From Aurelia coerulea (Eukaryota > Cnidaria > Scyphozoa > Semaeostomeae > Ulmaridae): a stretch of DNA of 64,000 bases. Each line of letters opens with the position of its first letter. The first letter of the stretch is position 1. The position numbers and the translations under genes are program-made. Location: contig CM076962.1 in assembly GCA_039566865.1 (NCBI GenBank), positions 8,612,743-8,676,742 on the forward strand, written 5' to 3'. Of this stretch, positions 33,451 to 44,750 are shown in pieces. Under the pieces are notes generated by a model that saw only the letters and a program-made list of their open reading frames with translations, made no database searches and was not told where the DNA came from.

Positions 33451-36368
33451 TTGACTCCTCCGAGCTATGGTTCTACTGCTGCCTCCCCAAATGTTTCCTC
33501 TCAGAACAGCAGAAATGCACTAGGTCACAGAAAAGGGATGGTGGTTGCGTCTCTGAATGTGAACAGCCTTCTCTTGCATATTGATGAGATTCGTTCTGTC
33601 ATTAAGGATCTAGGCATACACATTTTGGCTATCAACGAGACGAAGCTCGATAAAAATGTTGATGACGATCTTGTCAGTATTGATGGCTTTTCCATTAGGA
33701 GATGCGATCGCAATCGCAGCGGTGGCGGAGTTGCCATTTATATTAACGATGCCCTTATTGATAAATGTACAGTTCGGGACGATATTCCAAAGTCCTCCCT
33801 CGAGGCACTGTGTATAGAACTGAAGCCAGTCCGCTCAGCACCTTTTGTTGTACTGGCTTGGTATCGTCCTCCTGATGTGTCGAATGAGGTTTTTGATGAC
33901 CTCGAGAAAACCTTGCAGTTTCTTGACAAGGAAGGGAAAGAGATCATCATTTTGGGTGACACTAATTGTGACATCTTGCCTAACTATTCTTCTTCGCAAC
34001 TTAGCAAGGACATCAATCTCCCATCGCACTCAAATCGATTATTACAAATGTATAATCTTTTCGGTTTTCACCAGCTGATAGAGACTGCCACTAGAGAAAC
34101 TACTACATCCTCTACCCTTATAGATCATGTTGCTACTACAAACAAATCAAATATTGTAGTATCAGGCGTTCACCATATTGGCCTGAGCGACCATTATTTG
34201 GTCTATGGTGTCAGAAAATTTCGTGGTTCTCTAAAGAAGCAGCATAAGAGTATTTCAACAAGGAGTATGAAAAATTTTGACAAAACTGAATTCTTGAATG
34301 AATTGCTTTCAGTGGATTGGAAGGGTATTGTTTCCAATACTGACGACATTAATGTCGTCGTTGAACATTGGTCCAATATATTTTCACTTATTTTAGAGAA
34401 GCATGCTCCTATGCGCAATAAACGGGTGTCCGAAAGATTTTCCCCTTGGCTCACAAAAGAGTTTCGGAAGTTGTCTGCGAGTCGCGATAAGCTTCGTAAG
34501 CAAGCCGTGCGTTCTAAATCTGAAATTCTACAGCAGGCATATAGGCAGTTGAGAAACAAGGTCAATAAATTAAACCTTGACTTGAAACGTGAGTTGTTTA
34601 CAAATAAGATTACCTCTTATCAGGGTGATCTTAAAAGTACATGGAAAGTTATTAACCAGGTTATAAACAAAAAATCTAAGACCACAAATATCTCATCTCT
34701 CAGTATTGATGGAAATACAGTCCTAGGTGGTAAAGGTATCGCAGAATCAATGAATGAATTTTTCTGCAATGTTGGCAATAAACTCAGCAGCAAAATACCG
34801 CACAAGAAAAGTCCTCTTTTAGAAAATGAATATTCAGTTAACGAAAAGAAATCCCAGTTTCATTTCCAGCCGATAGGTATTCGGCAGGTTGAAAAGGCTC
34901 TAGGCAAATTCAAATCATCGATGGGATTTGGTACTGATGGTATTGCTAATGGTAGTCCCTTTGCGACATTTTCAATCTATCTCTAGCAACTGGGAGCTTT
35001 CCCAATTCATGGAAGGTTGCGAGAGTTGCCCCTATATTCAAAAATGGGCAAAAAGATGATCGCTCTAACTACAGACCAATATCGGTGCTCCCTTTCTTGT
35101 CTAGAGTATTCGAAAAGCTGGTTTACAACCGGGTTTACGAATACTTGGATAGAAACAAGCTCCTTTTCTCGCACCAGTCTGGCTTCAGGTCTTTGCACTC
35201 TGTGGTTACTCGTTTATTAAATAGCACTGACGATTGGTATGTAAATATGGATAACGGGAAATACACTGCGATGGTATTTATCGACTTAAAAAAGCTTTTG
35301 ATACCGTTGATCATCAAATTTTACTTGCGAAACTAAAAAAATATGACATAGATGGTCATGAGCATTCTTGGTTTAAGTCCTATCTGCAAAACCGACGTCA
35401 ATTCTGCAAGGTCAATGGCACATCCTCAAGTTTACAAAAGGTTGATTGCGGAGTGCCACAGGGTTCATGTCTTGGTCCACTCCTTTTTCTAATTTATATT
35501 AACGATCTCCCTATGTCTCTCCGTAAATGCAATGTGACAATGTATGCTGATGACACAAGTATTTCACATTCTGCGAAAAATATCAACGAGTTGAATGACA
35601 CACTGAATAACGATCTTGATCGGCTAAAGGAATGGTTACAAGGGAACAAACTGTCACTAAATGTCGTAAAGACACAGGCGATGGTTGTAGGTTCTCGACC
35701 AAACCTAAAAAAGATTGCTGACAATAAAGTAGAGACCCCATCATTTGTTATTGATGGCGCTGAAATTGACATCGTTAAAAATGTAAAATATTTAGGAGTC
35801 CAACTTGATGATAGCCTCGTTTGGGATCGGAACACGAAAGTCTTATGTAGCAAACTGTCTCGTGCTCTAGGATTTTTGAAATATGCCAAAAAATTCGTAC
35901 CCAAGGATACCTTAATCAAAATGTATCATGGCATCGTAGAGCCACATTTCCGTTATTGCTGTTCTGTTTGGGGAGGCTGCAGTGAAACCAGATTGTAAAC
36001 CATACAAAAATTGCAAAAATCAAGCTGCAAGAATTGTCACCAATAGCAGCTATGATGTATCCGCCTCAAATTTGATCAAGGAACTAAATTGGCCAACGGT
36101 TACGGAAATGATAAAATGCGAGACAGCTACTATTACATACAAAGCATTGTCAGGTCTTGCACCCGGCTATCTTTCAAACCTTTTCAAGAAAAACTCTGCA
36201 CGTGATATCAGTATGAATTTGCGGAATGCCATTGCCGATGTCCTTGTTCCAAGGATGAAAACTTGCAATGGGCAGAAAGCGATATCTTTCCGGGGTGCAA
36301 AGACTTGGAATGAATTGCCTTTGGATGTCAAACAAGCACCCTCTCTTAGCATTTTAAAAGTAGGCTGA
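33451..36368 (+). pseudogene. LINE C ORF2: apurinic endonuclease and reverse transcriptase
   Basis: Endonuclease motifs in order: SLNVNSL, AINETKLD, GGGVAIYIND, WYRPP, LGDTNCD, LIDHVATT and SDHYLVY (about 33550-34210). RT: FPNSWKVARVAPIF near 35000, YRPISVLPFLSRVFEKL, FIDLKK, GVPQGSCLGPLLFLIYIND, MYADDTSISH (near 35545), KYLGVQLDD, then IVEPHFRYCCSVWG and the C-terminal FRGAKTWNELPLDV. Breaks: deletion and shift near 34940-34985, one A missing near 35292, stop plus shift near 35996, and loss of the end near 36360. The family nicks DNA and primes reverse transcription from the nick. Confidence 0.9.
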
Positions 36369-36479
36369 AGAGTAATTTGCCTCTCTCGGGCTAACTCCTT
36401 TGTTTTTCATTTATTTTTTTATTTAGATTGTAAATATAGGTAATTTGATAGTAATTTTTAGTAACATTGTAAAGTTTGG

Positions 36480-36525
36480 CACGGCCCCCTGTAAAGCAAT
36501 CCTCTCGATTGACGGGGCCACCGTG
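36480..36525 (+). other. LINE C 3'UTR stem-loop
   Basis: CACGG (36480-36484) pairs with CCGTG (36521-36525) and CCCC with GGGG, closing a loop with TGTAAAGCAATCC. The same structure occurs in LINE D (63296-63341) and LINE H (44656-44700), just before short tandem tails. Likely the RT recognition structure. Confidence 0.75.
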
Positions 36526-36540
36526 TAAAAATAACGAAAA

Positions 36541-36990
36541 ATGAAAAATGAAACGAAGGTAAAGGAGATTGTCGAAGAAATGGATGTGCAAATACCCGAC
36601 GCGGTTATCGACCGCGCGCACAGGATAGGGCCTAAGAAAATCGATAAAGGAACACTGAAACAACAAGTCATAGTGCGTTTTACCACTTGGAGGCACCGCA
36701 CTGCCGTGTTTAGGGCAAGGAGAAAGGCTTCAAATGTTAAGTTTCGCCTTGACTTGACGAGGAAACGACTCGAGCTACTCAATCTCGCAAACTTGATGCT
36801 GAAGCCGCACAAAGATTGTGATGCTTTTGCGGATGTAAACTGTCGAATACGAGCTAAAATAAAGGACAAGTACGTATTTCTTGACTCAATTGAAGAATTG
36901 GAGAAAATATTTACAACCGAATTACCAAATGATGATGAACTATCGGTCACCGAAGTTGTTGGACAGAGCGAAAAGGCAGAGGAATCCTAA
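36541..36990 (+). pseudogene. L1-ORF1p-like protein, C-terminal piece
   Basis: Continuous frame from LINE C tail to TAA at 36990. VKEIVEEMDVQIPDAVIDRAHRIG and QQVIVRFTTWRHRTAVFRAR are the hallmark of the RRM and C-terminal domain of Transposase_22/L1-ORF1p-like proteins, an RNA-binding chaperone. The first few codons are LINE C tail. With the pieces at 26583 and 31640 it forms one ancestral gene. Confidence 0.85.
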
Positions 36991-37639
36991 ATTTGTTTTT
37001 TTCATTTGTTTCAGTTGAATTTTTATCAATGTAGCATCCACGCTGAGAGGTTTTTTTTAAGCAATCTGAATGAAATCAGGTATCTAAGAAAAGTCACGGA
37101 ATCAGGCTCAAAGGGATCGTTTTCAAAAGTGTCCATTTGAAGCTTTCTTTTTTCAAAGTTAATTTAGGGTTATTCTAGTAAAATTTACAAACATCTGTTG
37201 TATTTTGGTTTGGACTGCTTTGGACTCCTCGGTGTGGTTGCAACGTTAATCAGGACTTATTGTTGTTGTTGTTTTTTTTTCAGATCGGTTGGTATCTATA
37301 TAGATTTTGGACTTATTTTTGGCCTGGTGCAAGCTTTGTTTGTCAAGGGGCTACATGTAGTATTTAAGAGAAATAGGGTTAAGATTACAAAATTACCAAC
37401 ATTAGCAGCAATCCCTTTTCGCCTGTAGTGTAATGTGTGAGATTGTTGTACTGTATTGTAGTGTGAAGTGCAACTTGGGGCTATGTAGAGTGGGGCTGCC
37501 TTCTTTTTTGGAATGACTATAATCTGAATGACTATTACAGGTCAGTAAATATCAATTTAATTCAATGTAGCAAAACTTAGACGAATGTCCTCAGTCTAGG
37601 AGCCGCTCTGCTCTACATGGTTTCTTGTTGTACCAGTAG
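36991..37639. other. Unassigned, AT-rich
   Basis: Between the ORF1p end and LINE G. Small T-rich runs near 37055 and 37262; no recognised frame. Confidence 0.4.
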
Positions 37640-37648
37640 TTAACTAGT

Positions 37649-40339
37649 GTGGCTGGCTACCAGCAAGAACGTCTAGATAGGACATGCAATGGTGGTGGTG
37701 TTTCTATTTATATTAGGGACTCTGTCAAGTACAAACGTCGTCTTGATGTCCCTACTGATGACCTGGAACTCATTTGCATTGAGGTTAAACCACCTAAAAG
37801 TAAGTCCTTTCTTGTTCTCGTTTGGTACCGGCCACCCAGCGACCCTGTTGGGTCCTTCAATAAGCTGGAAAAGGCTCTTTCTTTTTTGGACAAAGAGGGT
37901 AAAGAATTAATCCTCTTAGGAGACACTAATTGTGATCTCATTCCAAAGCAAGCTGATCAGCCCATAGACAATGATTCAAAGCACATGCTTGATCTCTATG
38001 GGTTATTCAGCTTCAAACAGCTTATTGAGGAACCAACTAGGGTCACTCTAACTACCTCTTCCATCATTGACCATATTGCTACAACATGTGCCAGAAACAT
38101 TGTAAGATCCGGAGTGCATCAAGTATCCTTGAGTAATCATTATATGGTCTACTGCATTCGGAAATTTAATGGAGCAGTAGAAAAAGGCCATAAAATGATC
38201 AAAACTCGGAAGATGAAGAATTTTAATGAAGAAGAATTCCTGGCTGATGTTTCTGGCGTATGTTGGGAGCAAATGCTTACTGAAACGGATGACATAGATA
38301 TTCTCGTAAGCAATTGGTCAAACCTATTTTCTTTGATCATAGAGAAACATGCCCCAATGACTGAAATGCGTGTCTCTGAGAAATACTGCCCCTGGATCGA
38401 CAAAGACCTAAAGAAGCTAATGCAGACCAGGGATAGGCTAAAAAAGTCTGCAGCCAAAAGAAAATCCCCAATTCTTATGGACTCATATAGACAGGTCCGT
38501 AATAAAGTCAATGTCCTAAACATCCAACTAAAGAAGCAGTATTACACTAATAAGATCTCTGCATGTCAAGGTAACATGAAAGAGTCATGGAAGGCAATTA
38601 ACGAACTCCTCAATAAGAGATCAAAGTCTAGCAACATTGATTGCCTTAAAGAGTCTGGTTCAGAGACTGTTCACAAAAAAGATATTTCTGATGCAATGAA
38701 CAGTTTCTTTTGCTCAGTGGGTAAGGATCTTGCCGATAAAATCGATCCAGCCCCAAATCCCCTCCTTGCAGGTGACTATGAAATTAACAAGCATAAGACA
38801 AAATTCCATTTCAGGACTATTGTAGTGCAGGAGATCAGGGATGCATTTGCCAAGGTTAAAACAGCAAAGAGCTTTGGGATTGACAACATATCTAGCTACT
38901 TTTTGAAGCTTGCACTGCATTTCATTGAAAATTCGCTTGCTTTCTTGTTTAATACATCTATTGAAACAAGTCGCTTTCCCGACTCATGGAAAGTTGCTAG
39001 AGTTACTCCAATTTTCAAAGATGGAGATAGGACTGACAAGTCTAACTATAGACCAATATCAGTCTTGCCTGTCATCTCAAGGCTCTTTGAAAAACTAGTA
39101 ACAAACCAGCTGTACCAGTATATGAATGATAACGGTCATTTTTCATCTGGCCAATCCGGCTTTTTACGCCTTCATTCAACAGTAACATGCTTACTTAAAA
39201 ATACTGACGACTGGTACAATGGATTGGATCTTGGTAAGCTTGTGGGTTTAGTGTTCATTGACCTCAAAAAGGCATTTGACACTGTAGATCATAATATCCT
39301 CTGTAAAAAGCTCGAGCTTTACGGTGTACAGCAACGTGAACTATCGTGGTTTAAATCCTACCTTTCCAGCCGGAAACAATTTTGTAGGGTTAATGGGGTT
39401 GATTCAAAAGTTGGGGACATAGAAGTTGGCGTTCCGCAAGGTTCATGTCTTGGGCCTCTTCTCTTCCTCATCTACATCAATGATCTCCCACAAGCTGTCC
39501 AAGATTCCACCGTTTCCATGTATGCTGATGACACCAGTTTATGCTACCAGTCTCATGATTTGACTCGGCTGAATGAGGCTATTAACAGTGACCTTAGGAA
39601 GCTGGACACTTGGTTACAAGGCAACAAGCTTTCCCTGAATGTTGCGAAAACTCATTCCATGCTTATTTCTACTAAGCAGAAACACAACATTCTCAAAAGT
39701 CAAAATAAAGACTTGGAACTGAAAATTCGCGATAATGAGCTTGAAGTAGTCAAAAGGACAAAATACCTTGGTGTGCAAATTGACTGCTCCTTGGATTGGA
39801 AAGAACAAATCAAGGCAGTTTCTAGCAAGGTCTCCAGGGCAGTTGGTTTTTTGAGACATGCCAAGTCTTTTCTCCCACAAGAAACTTTGCGAACTCTCTA
39901 CACAGGTATTGTTGAGCCCCACTTTCGATACTGTTGTTCTGTTTGGGGCTGTGCTGGTTCAACTGAAATTAATCAGTTGCAAAAACTTCAAAAACGTGCT
40001 GCTAGGATTGTAACGCATAGCAGCTTCGATGCCCCAAGCAGACCCCTTATCGAAGAGCTGGGATGGAAGACCATTGACGAACTTGTAGCCTATGAGTCTC
40101 AGACAATGGTCTTCAAGTCCTTAAATGAGCTGGCTCCGCAATACCTGTGTGACCTCTTCACACGAAATTCGCAGTGTTCATCCTACAGCCTTCGTAATAC
40201 AGGAGCCGACCTTAGGTTACCCAAGAAAAGGTCAAATAATGGCCAGAGATGTTTCTCCTACAGAGGTGCAAAACTGTGGAATAGCCTCTCAGCCGAGTCT
40301 AAGCAGGCAGCCTCACTGAAGAGTTTCAAGACTATTTAG
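37649..40339 (+). CDS. LINE G ORF2: endonuclease (partial) and complete reverse transcriptase
   Basis: 896 codons without a break, the longest clean frame in the window. The first codon is GTG, and the true N-terminus is lost by 5' truncation. Endonuclease motifs: GGGVSIYIRD, WYRPP, LGDTNCD, SIIDHIATT, SNHYMVY (SDH changed to SNH, which would lose a catalytic Asp). RT: FPDSWKVARVTPIFKDGD, YRPISVLPVIS, FIDLKKAFDTVDHNIL, GVPQGSCLGPLLFLIYIND, MYADDTSLCY, TKYLGVQID, then IVEPHFRYCCSVWG, QKLQKRAARIVT and YRGAKLWNSL. The intact RT suggests it is young, or was copied recently. Confidence 0.93.
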   Translation: MAGYQQERLDRTCNGGGVSIYIRDSVKYKRRLDVPTDDLELICIEVKPPKSKSFLVLVWYRPPSDPVGSFNKLEKALSFLDKEGKELILLGDTNCDLIPKQADQPIDNDSKHMLDLYGLFSFKQLIEEPTRVTLTTSSIIDHIATTCARNIVRSGVHQVSLSNHYMVYCIRKFNGAVEKGHKMIKTRKMKNFNEEEFLADVSGVCWEQMLTETDDIDILVSNWSNLFSLIIEKHAPMTEMRVSEKYCPWIDKDLKKLMQTRDRLKKSAAKRKSPILMDSYRQVRNKVNVLNIQLKKQYYTNKISACQGNMKESWKAINELLNKRSKSSNIDCLKESGSETVHKKDISDAMNSFFCSVGKDLADKIDPAPNPLLAGDYEINKHKTKFHFRTIVVQEIRDAFAKVKTAKSFGIDNISSYFLKLALHFIENSLAFLFNTSIETSRFPDSWKVARVTPIFKDGDRTDKSNYRPISVLPVISRLFEKLVTNQLYQYMNDNGHFSSGQSGFLRLHSTVTCLLKNTDDWYNGLDLGKLVGLVFIDLKKAFDTVDHNILCKKLELYGVQQRELSWFKSYLSSRKQFCRVNGVDSKVGDIEVGVPQGSCLGPLLFLIYINDLPQAVQDSTVSMYADDTSLCYQSHDLTRLNEAINSDLRKLDTWLQGNKLSLNVAKTHSMLISTKQKHNILKSQNKDLELKIRDNELEVVKRTKYLGVQIDCSLDWKEQIKAVSSKVSRAVGFLRHAKSFLPQETLRTLYTGIVEPHFRYCCSVWGCAGSTEINQLQKLQKRAARIVTHSSFDAPSRPLIEELGWKTIDELVAYESQTMVFKSLNELAPQYLCDLFTRNSQCSSYSLRNTGADLRLPKKRSNNGQRCFSYRGAKLWNSLSAESKQAASLKSFKTI

Positions 40340-40350
40340 GGACAGGCATC

Positions 40351-40783
40351 CCCGGGGGGGGGCACTCCCATACTTGACCTGACGGGATGTGCCGCTCAAC
40401 AGGGTGTCCTTTTGCAGTAAAAATTATGCGACAGGGTGTCATTTTCTAGCGAAAATTATGTGACAGGGTATTATAATAGGTAAAAAAAATTATGCGACAG
40501 GGTATCACAAGCAAAAATTGCGTTCTACACCGTATTTGAGAGGCAAAATTTTTATGCGACAGGGTATCACAAGCAAAAATTGCGTTCTACACAGTATTTG
40601 AGAGGCAAAATTTTTATGCGACAGGGTATCACAAGCAAAAATTGCGTTCTACACAGTATTTGAGAGGCAAAATCTTATGCGACAGGGTATACTTTTGGCC
40701 TATTTTTTATGCGACAGGGTGCAGGGTGTGGAGAGGTTTTACGCACACCCCCGTCCCTTCCCTAGTCAAGTACCCCCCCCGGG
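40351..40783. mobile_element. 433-bp TIR element with 8-bp TSD in LINE G 3'UTR
   Basis: Inverted ends CCCGGGGGGGG, flanked by exact 8-bp repeats CAGGCATC (40343-40350 and 40784-40791). The left end continues GCACTCCCATACTTGAC and the right carries GTCAAGTA before its end. Terminus and TSD length match the 5.5 kb element at 8551-14058. The interior is mainly a 62-bp tandem repeat. Confidence 0.85.
40494..40679. repeat. 62-bp minisatellite, three units
   Basis: Units begin GCGACAGGGTATCACAAGC at 40494, 40556 and 40618; related partial copies occur before and after. It lies inside the 433-bp TIR element. Confidence 0.9.
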
Positions 40784-40925
40784 CAGGCATCTTTTTCTTT
40801 CGATTGATTTTAAATTTTAAACATTATTGTACATAGGTTTTGAATATTGTAAATAAGGTTTTATAGTTTGATTTAATTAATAGCTTTTTACTTTGTTTCT
40901 GTAGATTTTAATTATTGTTTTTATC

Positions 40926-40968
40926 GGAGGGCCCCTTGAAAACCAGCTTCTGCTGAAGGGCAACCCTC
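40926..40968 (+). other. LINE G 3'UTR stem-loop
   Basis: GGAGGG near 40926 pairs with CCCTCC near 40963 around CCCCTTGAAAACCAGC. The structure parallels the C/D/H hairpins with a different stem sequence, and again precedes the tandem tail. Confidence 0.65.
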
Positions 40969-41368
40969 CTTAAAAGAATTAAATATGAAATATGAAAATA
41001 TAAATATGTACCTAGAGTGTCTTCTCGTTGTATAGTTTAGTGTCTTTTCGTGTGGAGTAGTGTGGTGTGGTATTGGGTTCTTTTGTTCGTTAAATTAGAT
41101 TATTGTTTATATTTATTGTAAGAGTCATTCATAGTGGGGACTAGATGACCATGTGTCTTTTCCCGCTATGATTGGCTCAGATTCTTGTTACTTTATTTTC
41201 TTAGAGATTGATATAAAAAAATGGCAGTTTCCTTCATATGATTCCCTTGAAAATCCCAAAATTTTGCATTTTGAGTATCTGAATACTACATATTGCCCCT
41301 TAACAAAATAAATGGTTCGTTGTGCTCGGCGGGGAGGGGTGGGGTCTGGCGGAGCTGGGGCTGTTGTT

Positions 41369-41445
41369 TCCGTTCCGTTCCGTTCCGTTCCGTTCCGTTC
41401 CGTTCCGTTCCGTTCCGTTCCGTTCCGTTCCGTTCCGTTCCGTTC
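41369..41445. repeat. (TTCCG)n microsatellite
   Basis: About 15 uninterrupted pentamer units. All three frames on both strands stay open across it, making spurious frames of about 90-128 codons. Confidence 0.97.
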
Positions 41446-41904
41446 GCTTCATCACATATGATAGCCACAAAAGTTTCTTTCTGCGGAAAACCCCTTATTT
41501 GCCGCGCGCTAGAAATCAACAGTGCCGTTGTTATTCGATTATTTGGTTTAATTTTTCTCACTATGCAAGTTTTCTTTATTTGGAAGGCGCTTTTTTATTC
41601 CCAAAGGGAATATTTATACGGCAATGAATACAAAGATAGCCTTATATCTCCTTGGAGACCCAGACTTTTCCTTATTTAAAGCCATTATTGCACAGAAGCC
41701 GGTTTTGTCCAGCAAATCCAATTTTCTCGACCAAACACATTTCCTTACAATGATTTTTCTCATGCTTTCCTTTTAGTAAAACTTTTACTTTTGATAAATT
41801 TTGTTTGTTTGTTTTCTATTCTTATCTTTGCTAGCTGCATTTCCCTTGATAGCCTTGAATACGGGTTTTGCGATATACCCTCCTTTTCGGTGCACCTGTC
41901 AGAG
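41446..41904. other. Unassigned spacer
   Basis: No recognised frame or repeat ends between the microsatellite and LINE H. Confidence 0.4.
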
Positions 41905-41911
41905 AGATCTT

Positions 41912-44549
41912 GTGCAGAATAAATTAATGAATGCTTATAGACAAGTTAGGAATCAGGCTAATAATATGAATTCTCGGTTAAAAGAGAGAATACTTCACAA
42001 ATATACTTAACGAGTGTGAAGGCGACCTAAAGCAGACCTGGTCGACGGTCAACAAACTCATCAACAAGCGATCAAAGTCAACTCAAATCCAATCCCTAAA
42101 AGTGGATGACACAGTAATAAAGGATTCGGAAAGCATAGCTAATTCGATGAATGACTACTTCTGTTCTGTTGGTGACAAGTTAAGTAAAAAAATTCCTGAC
42201 AAGGTGAATTCTCTTTTGAAAGGAGACATTGACATAAATCCAACGGCTGCTCGTTTCACATTCTCACCAATGCAGCCTCAAGAGTTAATGAAATCAATAA
42301 ATAAATTTAAGACTTCACATGGGTCTGGCCTAGATCAAATTTCCAGCTTTTTCCTCAAGGCAGAAATGCCAATCTTAGCTCAGCCCCTGAGTCAGCTATT
42401 TAACTTGTCTTTATCTTTAGGCCTGTTCCCTGACAGTTGGAAGATAGCAAGGGTTGCACCAGTCTTTAAGAATGGTCCTGCCGATGAAAGCTCTAATTAT
42501 CGCCCAATTTCCTTCCTGCCGGTTGTCTCTCGCCTCTTTGAGAAACTAATTTATGACCAGCTGTACTATTACCTTGATTCCAACAAACTTGTTTTTGGAA
42601 AACAATCAGCATACAGACGGTTGCATTCTGTTCTGTCATGTTTGCTTAAATGCACAAATGATTGATACTTGAATTTAGAGGGTGGTAAATACCGGGTGTC
42701 TCAAAAAAAGTACCCCCCTTTGACTCAACAAGGCAGCAAAACGATAATATTTAGGGACTTTTTGAATTCATGGCTACATTTGTTGGTCTTCAACTTAAAT
42801 GCACATACCTTGCATTTGGAAATCGACCACCAAACACCGGAGATATGAGTTCATAAGGTCAAAATTTGGAGTGTACCTGAAACAAGAGGTTTTGAGAAAT
42901 GGCCTAGCCATAATTTGACGACAAACAGGCATTTTGCAAACGAATTTTCGACTTTGACCTTTGCTTTTCATTTTTGAAAAGATTTATACCTTGAATTACT
43001 TCAATTGTTCTTGAAGTGACTTTTCTTTTGAGGAAACATTCCTTGCATTGCATTCGATCCCAAATGTTTTATATTAAAGAAGAGGAAAGGAGCACATGCA
43101 TTTTTGCTATATTTGTTTAATCAGCGCCATGTCCATGCATCTTTTATTCTTTTCATAAGCAAAACACGGAAACTTAAAGTCTACAGGTACTTTGGAAAAT
43201 GTCCACGATACAAATCATGACTAGGCCCTTTTTCAAAACCTCTGGTTTTGGGTGCACCGTAAATTTTGCCTTTGCGAACCTGTATCTCCGGTCTTTGGTG
43301 GACGATTTCTAAATGCAAGGTACGTGCATCTAAGTTGAACATTGATAAATTTAGCTGTGATGTCGGGGAGCAATGATATCTTATTGCTTGGTTCCTATTT
43401 CCAGTCAAAAGGGGGTACATTTTTCTGAGACACCCGGTATACAGCAGTTACCTTTGTAGATCTCAAAAAGGCTTTTGACACCGTAAATCATGAAATATTA
43501 TTGCAAAAACTAGAGCTATATGGTATTCATAATAAAGAACTGAAATGGTTGGCGCTCTTATCTATCTAATAGAAAACAATGCTGTAAGATAAATGGGAAG
43601 CTTTCAAATATCGAATCTATAACCTGTGGAGTACCGCAAGGGTCCTGTCTAGGGCCTCTGCTATTTATCATATATATCAATGACCTTCATCTACATATGA
43701 AACATTGTGACGTTAATATGTATGCTGACGACACAAGCCTTATGTTTGCGTCGGATTCAGTTACGCATATTAACGATTGCGTGAACGATGACTTGGGTAG
43801 CTTGAAATCTTGGCTACAAGCTAATATATTGTCCCTTAATGTTGCTAAAACACAAAGTCTTGTAGTTGGAAGCAGGAAGCGATTGAAAGATATAAGTGAT
43901 GATAGAGTAGCAATGCCCACTTTCATGGTGGGTGAGGAGAATGTTGCCCTCGTAGAAAATATAAAATACCTTGGGGTAATTGTTGATAAACATTTGAGCT
44001 GGGACGAGCAAATTTCAGCAGTGACGAAAAAGGTTTCACGAGGATTAGGGATGCCACGTTTCTCCAAAAAGTATTTACCCATTGTTACTGTACAGAAAAT
44101 GTACAGAAGTTTAGTGGAACCCTACCTCAGATATAGTTTCTGGCATCAATGCTATAAATAGGTTGCAAAAACTCCAAAACAGGGCGGAAAGAATAGTCAC
44201 AAACAGTGCTTATGATGCTTCAGCTCTACCCATCATTAGAAAACTTGGTTGGCCCACCATCAACGAGCTTATCAATTCAGAAACTTTCAAAATGGTGTAC
44301 AAGTCGGTAAATGTCTTAGCTCCCACTTACCTAACAGAAATGTTCGTCAGGCTATCCTATTCATGCAAGAGAGAACTGCGCAATACCAAAACAGATTTGG
44401 CCGTTCCTCGTCGCAAATCGTCCTTCGGACAAAAGAGCTTCTCGTATAAGGGTGCTAAATTGTGGAACGATCTTTCTATTGAAATCAAATTTTCAAAAAC
44501 TTATGAAACATTCAAAAAAAGAATCAGCAATACTAACAGCGAATGCTGA
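41912..44549 (+). pseudogene. LINE H reverse transcriptase
   Basis: Pieces in order: LMNAYRQVRNQANNMNSRLK (41921-42000), a shift, FPDSWKIARVAPVFKNG and YRPISFLPVVSRLFEKLI (42440-42550), an in-frame TGA at 42664 where kin have Trp, then the TIR insert (42692-43437). Motif A VTFVDLKKAFDTV follows at 43447, with a shift near 43550, GVPQGSCLGPLLFIIYIND, MYADDTSLMF, KYLGVIVDK, a shift near 44150, and FSYKGAKLWNDLSIE to the stop at 44549. Removing the insert plus one TA rejoins the frame exactly across motif A. Confidence 0.88.
42692..43437. mobile_element. TA-flanked long-TIR element (746 bp) in LINE H
   Basis: Ends CCGGGTGTCTCAAAAAAAGTA and its near complement (AGACACCCGG at right). TA lies on both sides (42690-42691, 43438-43439). 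The arms are long and imperfect (about 200 bp): AAACACCGGAGATATGAGTT on the left recurs as the complement of a related sequence near 43285-43300. No coding content. TA target choice suggests Tc1/mariner-type mobilisation. Confidence 0.85.
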
Positions 44550-44655
44550 TTCTCTCTTTCATGCATTACTTTTAATTTGCTTATTAGATTGTTTTGTAAA
44601 TAAGAATATTTAATTTTGTATGCTTTTCTTTTAAGTTAGTTATTGTATGTATTTG

Positions 44656-44700
44656 CACGGCCCACTGTAAATCAGTCCTTTGACTGACGTGGCCACCGTG
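44656..44700 (+). other. LINE H 3'UTR stem-loop
   Basis: CACGGCCCACTGTAAATCAG opens a hairpin closed by GGCCACCGTG. It shares layout and stem sequence with LINE C and D, and is followed by (AATC)n. Confidence 0.75.
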
Positions 44701-44750
44701 CCTAAAGAAGTTAAAATCAATTAATCAATCAATCAATCAATCAATAAATG

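Larger units (their letters stand above)
31867..36540 (+). mobile_element. LINE C: near full-length CR1-like element
   Basis: Order: short 5'UTR (31867-31965), ORF1 (winged helix, coiled coil, SGNH esterase), ORF2 (apurinic endonuclease, RT), 3'UTR hairpin and a tail of AATGAAAAATGAA repeats. It sits inside the ORF1p gene. ORF2 has a roughly 60-bp deletion near 34940-34965 and several single-base shifts in A-runs, so this copy is inactive as read. Confidence 0.9.
37640..41000 (+). mobile_element. LINE G: CR1-like, 5'-truncated, ORF2 otherwise intact
   Basis: Relative of LINE C. It begins inside the endonuclease and runs to a 3'UTR with a stem-loop (40926-40968) and an AAATATG-type tandem tail ending near 41000. 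A 433-bp TIR element is inserted in its 3'UTR. Confidence 0.9.
41905..44750 (+). mobile_element. LINE H: CR1-like, 5'-truncated, split by a TIR element
   Basis: Relative of LINEs C and G. The RT is encoded in 41912-42690 and 43440-44549, separated by a 746-bp insert. It ends with a stem-loop at 44656-44700 and an (AATC)n tail at 44715-44745. Confidence 0.9.

Noticed and set aside
41286..41679. Open frames with ERNGT or SVPFR repeats
   Set aside because: They are translations of the (TTCCG)n microsatellite, open in every frame by composition.
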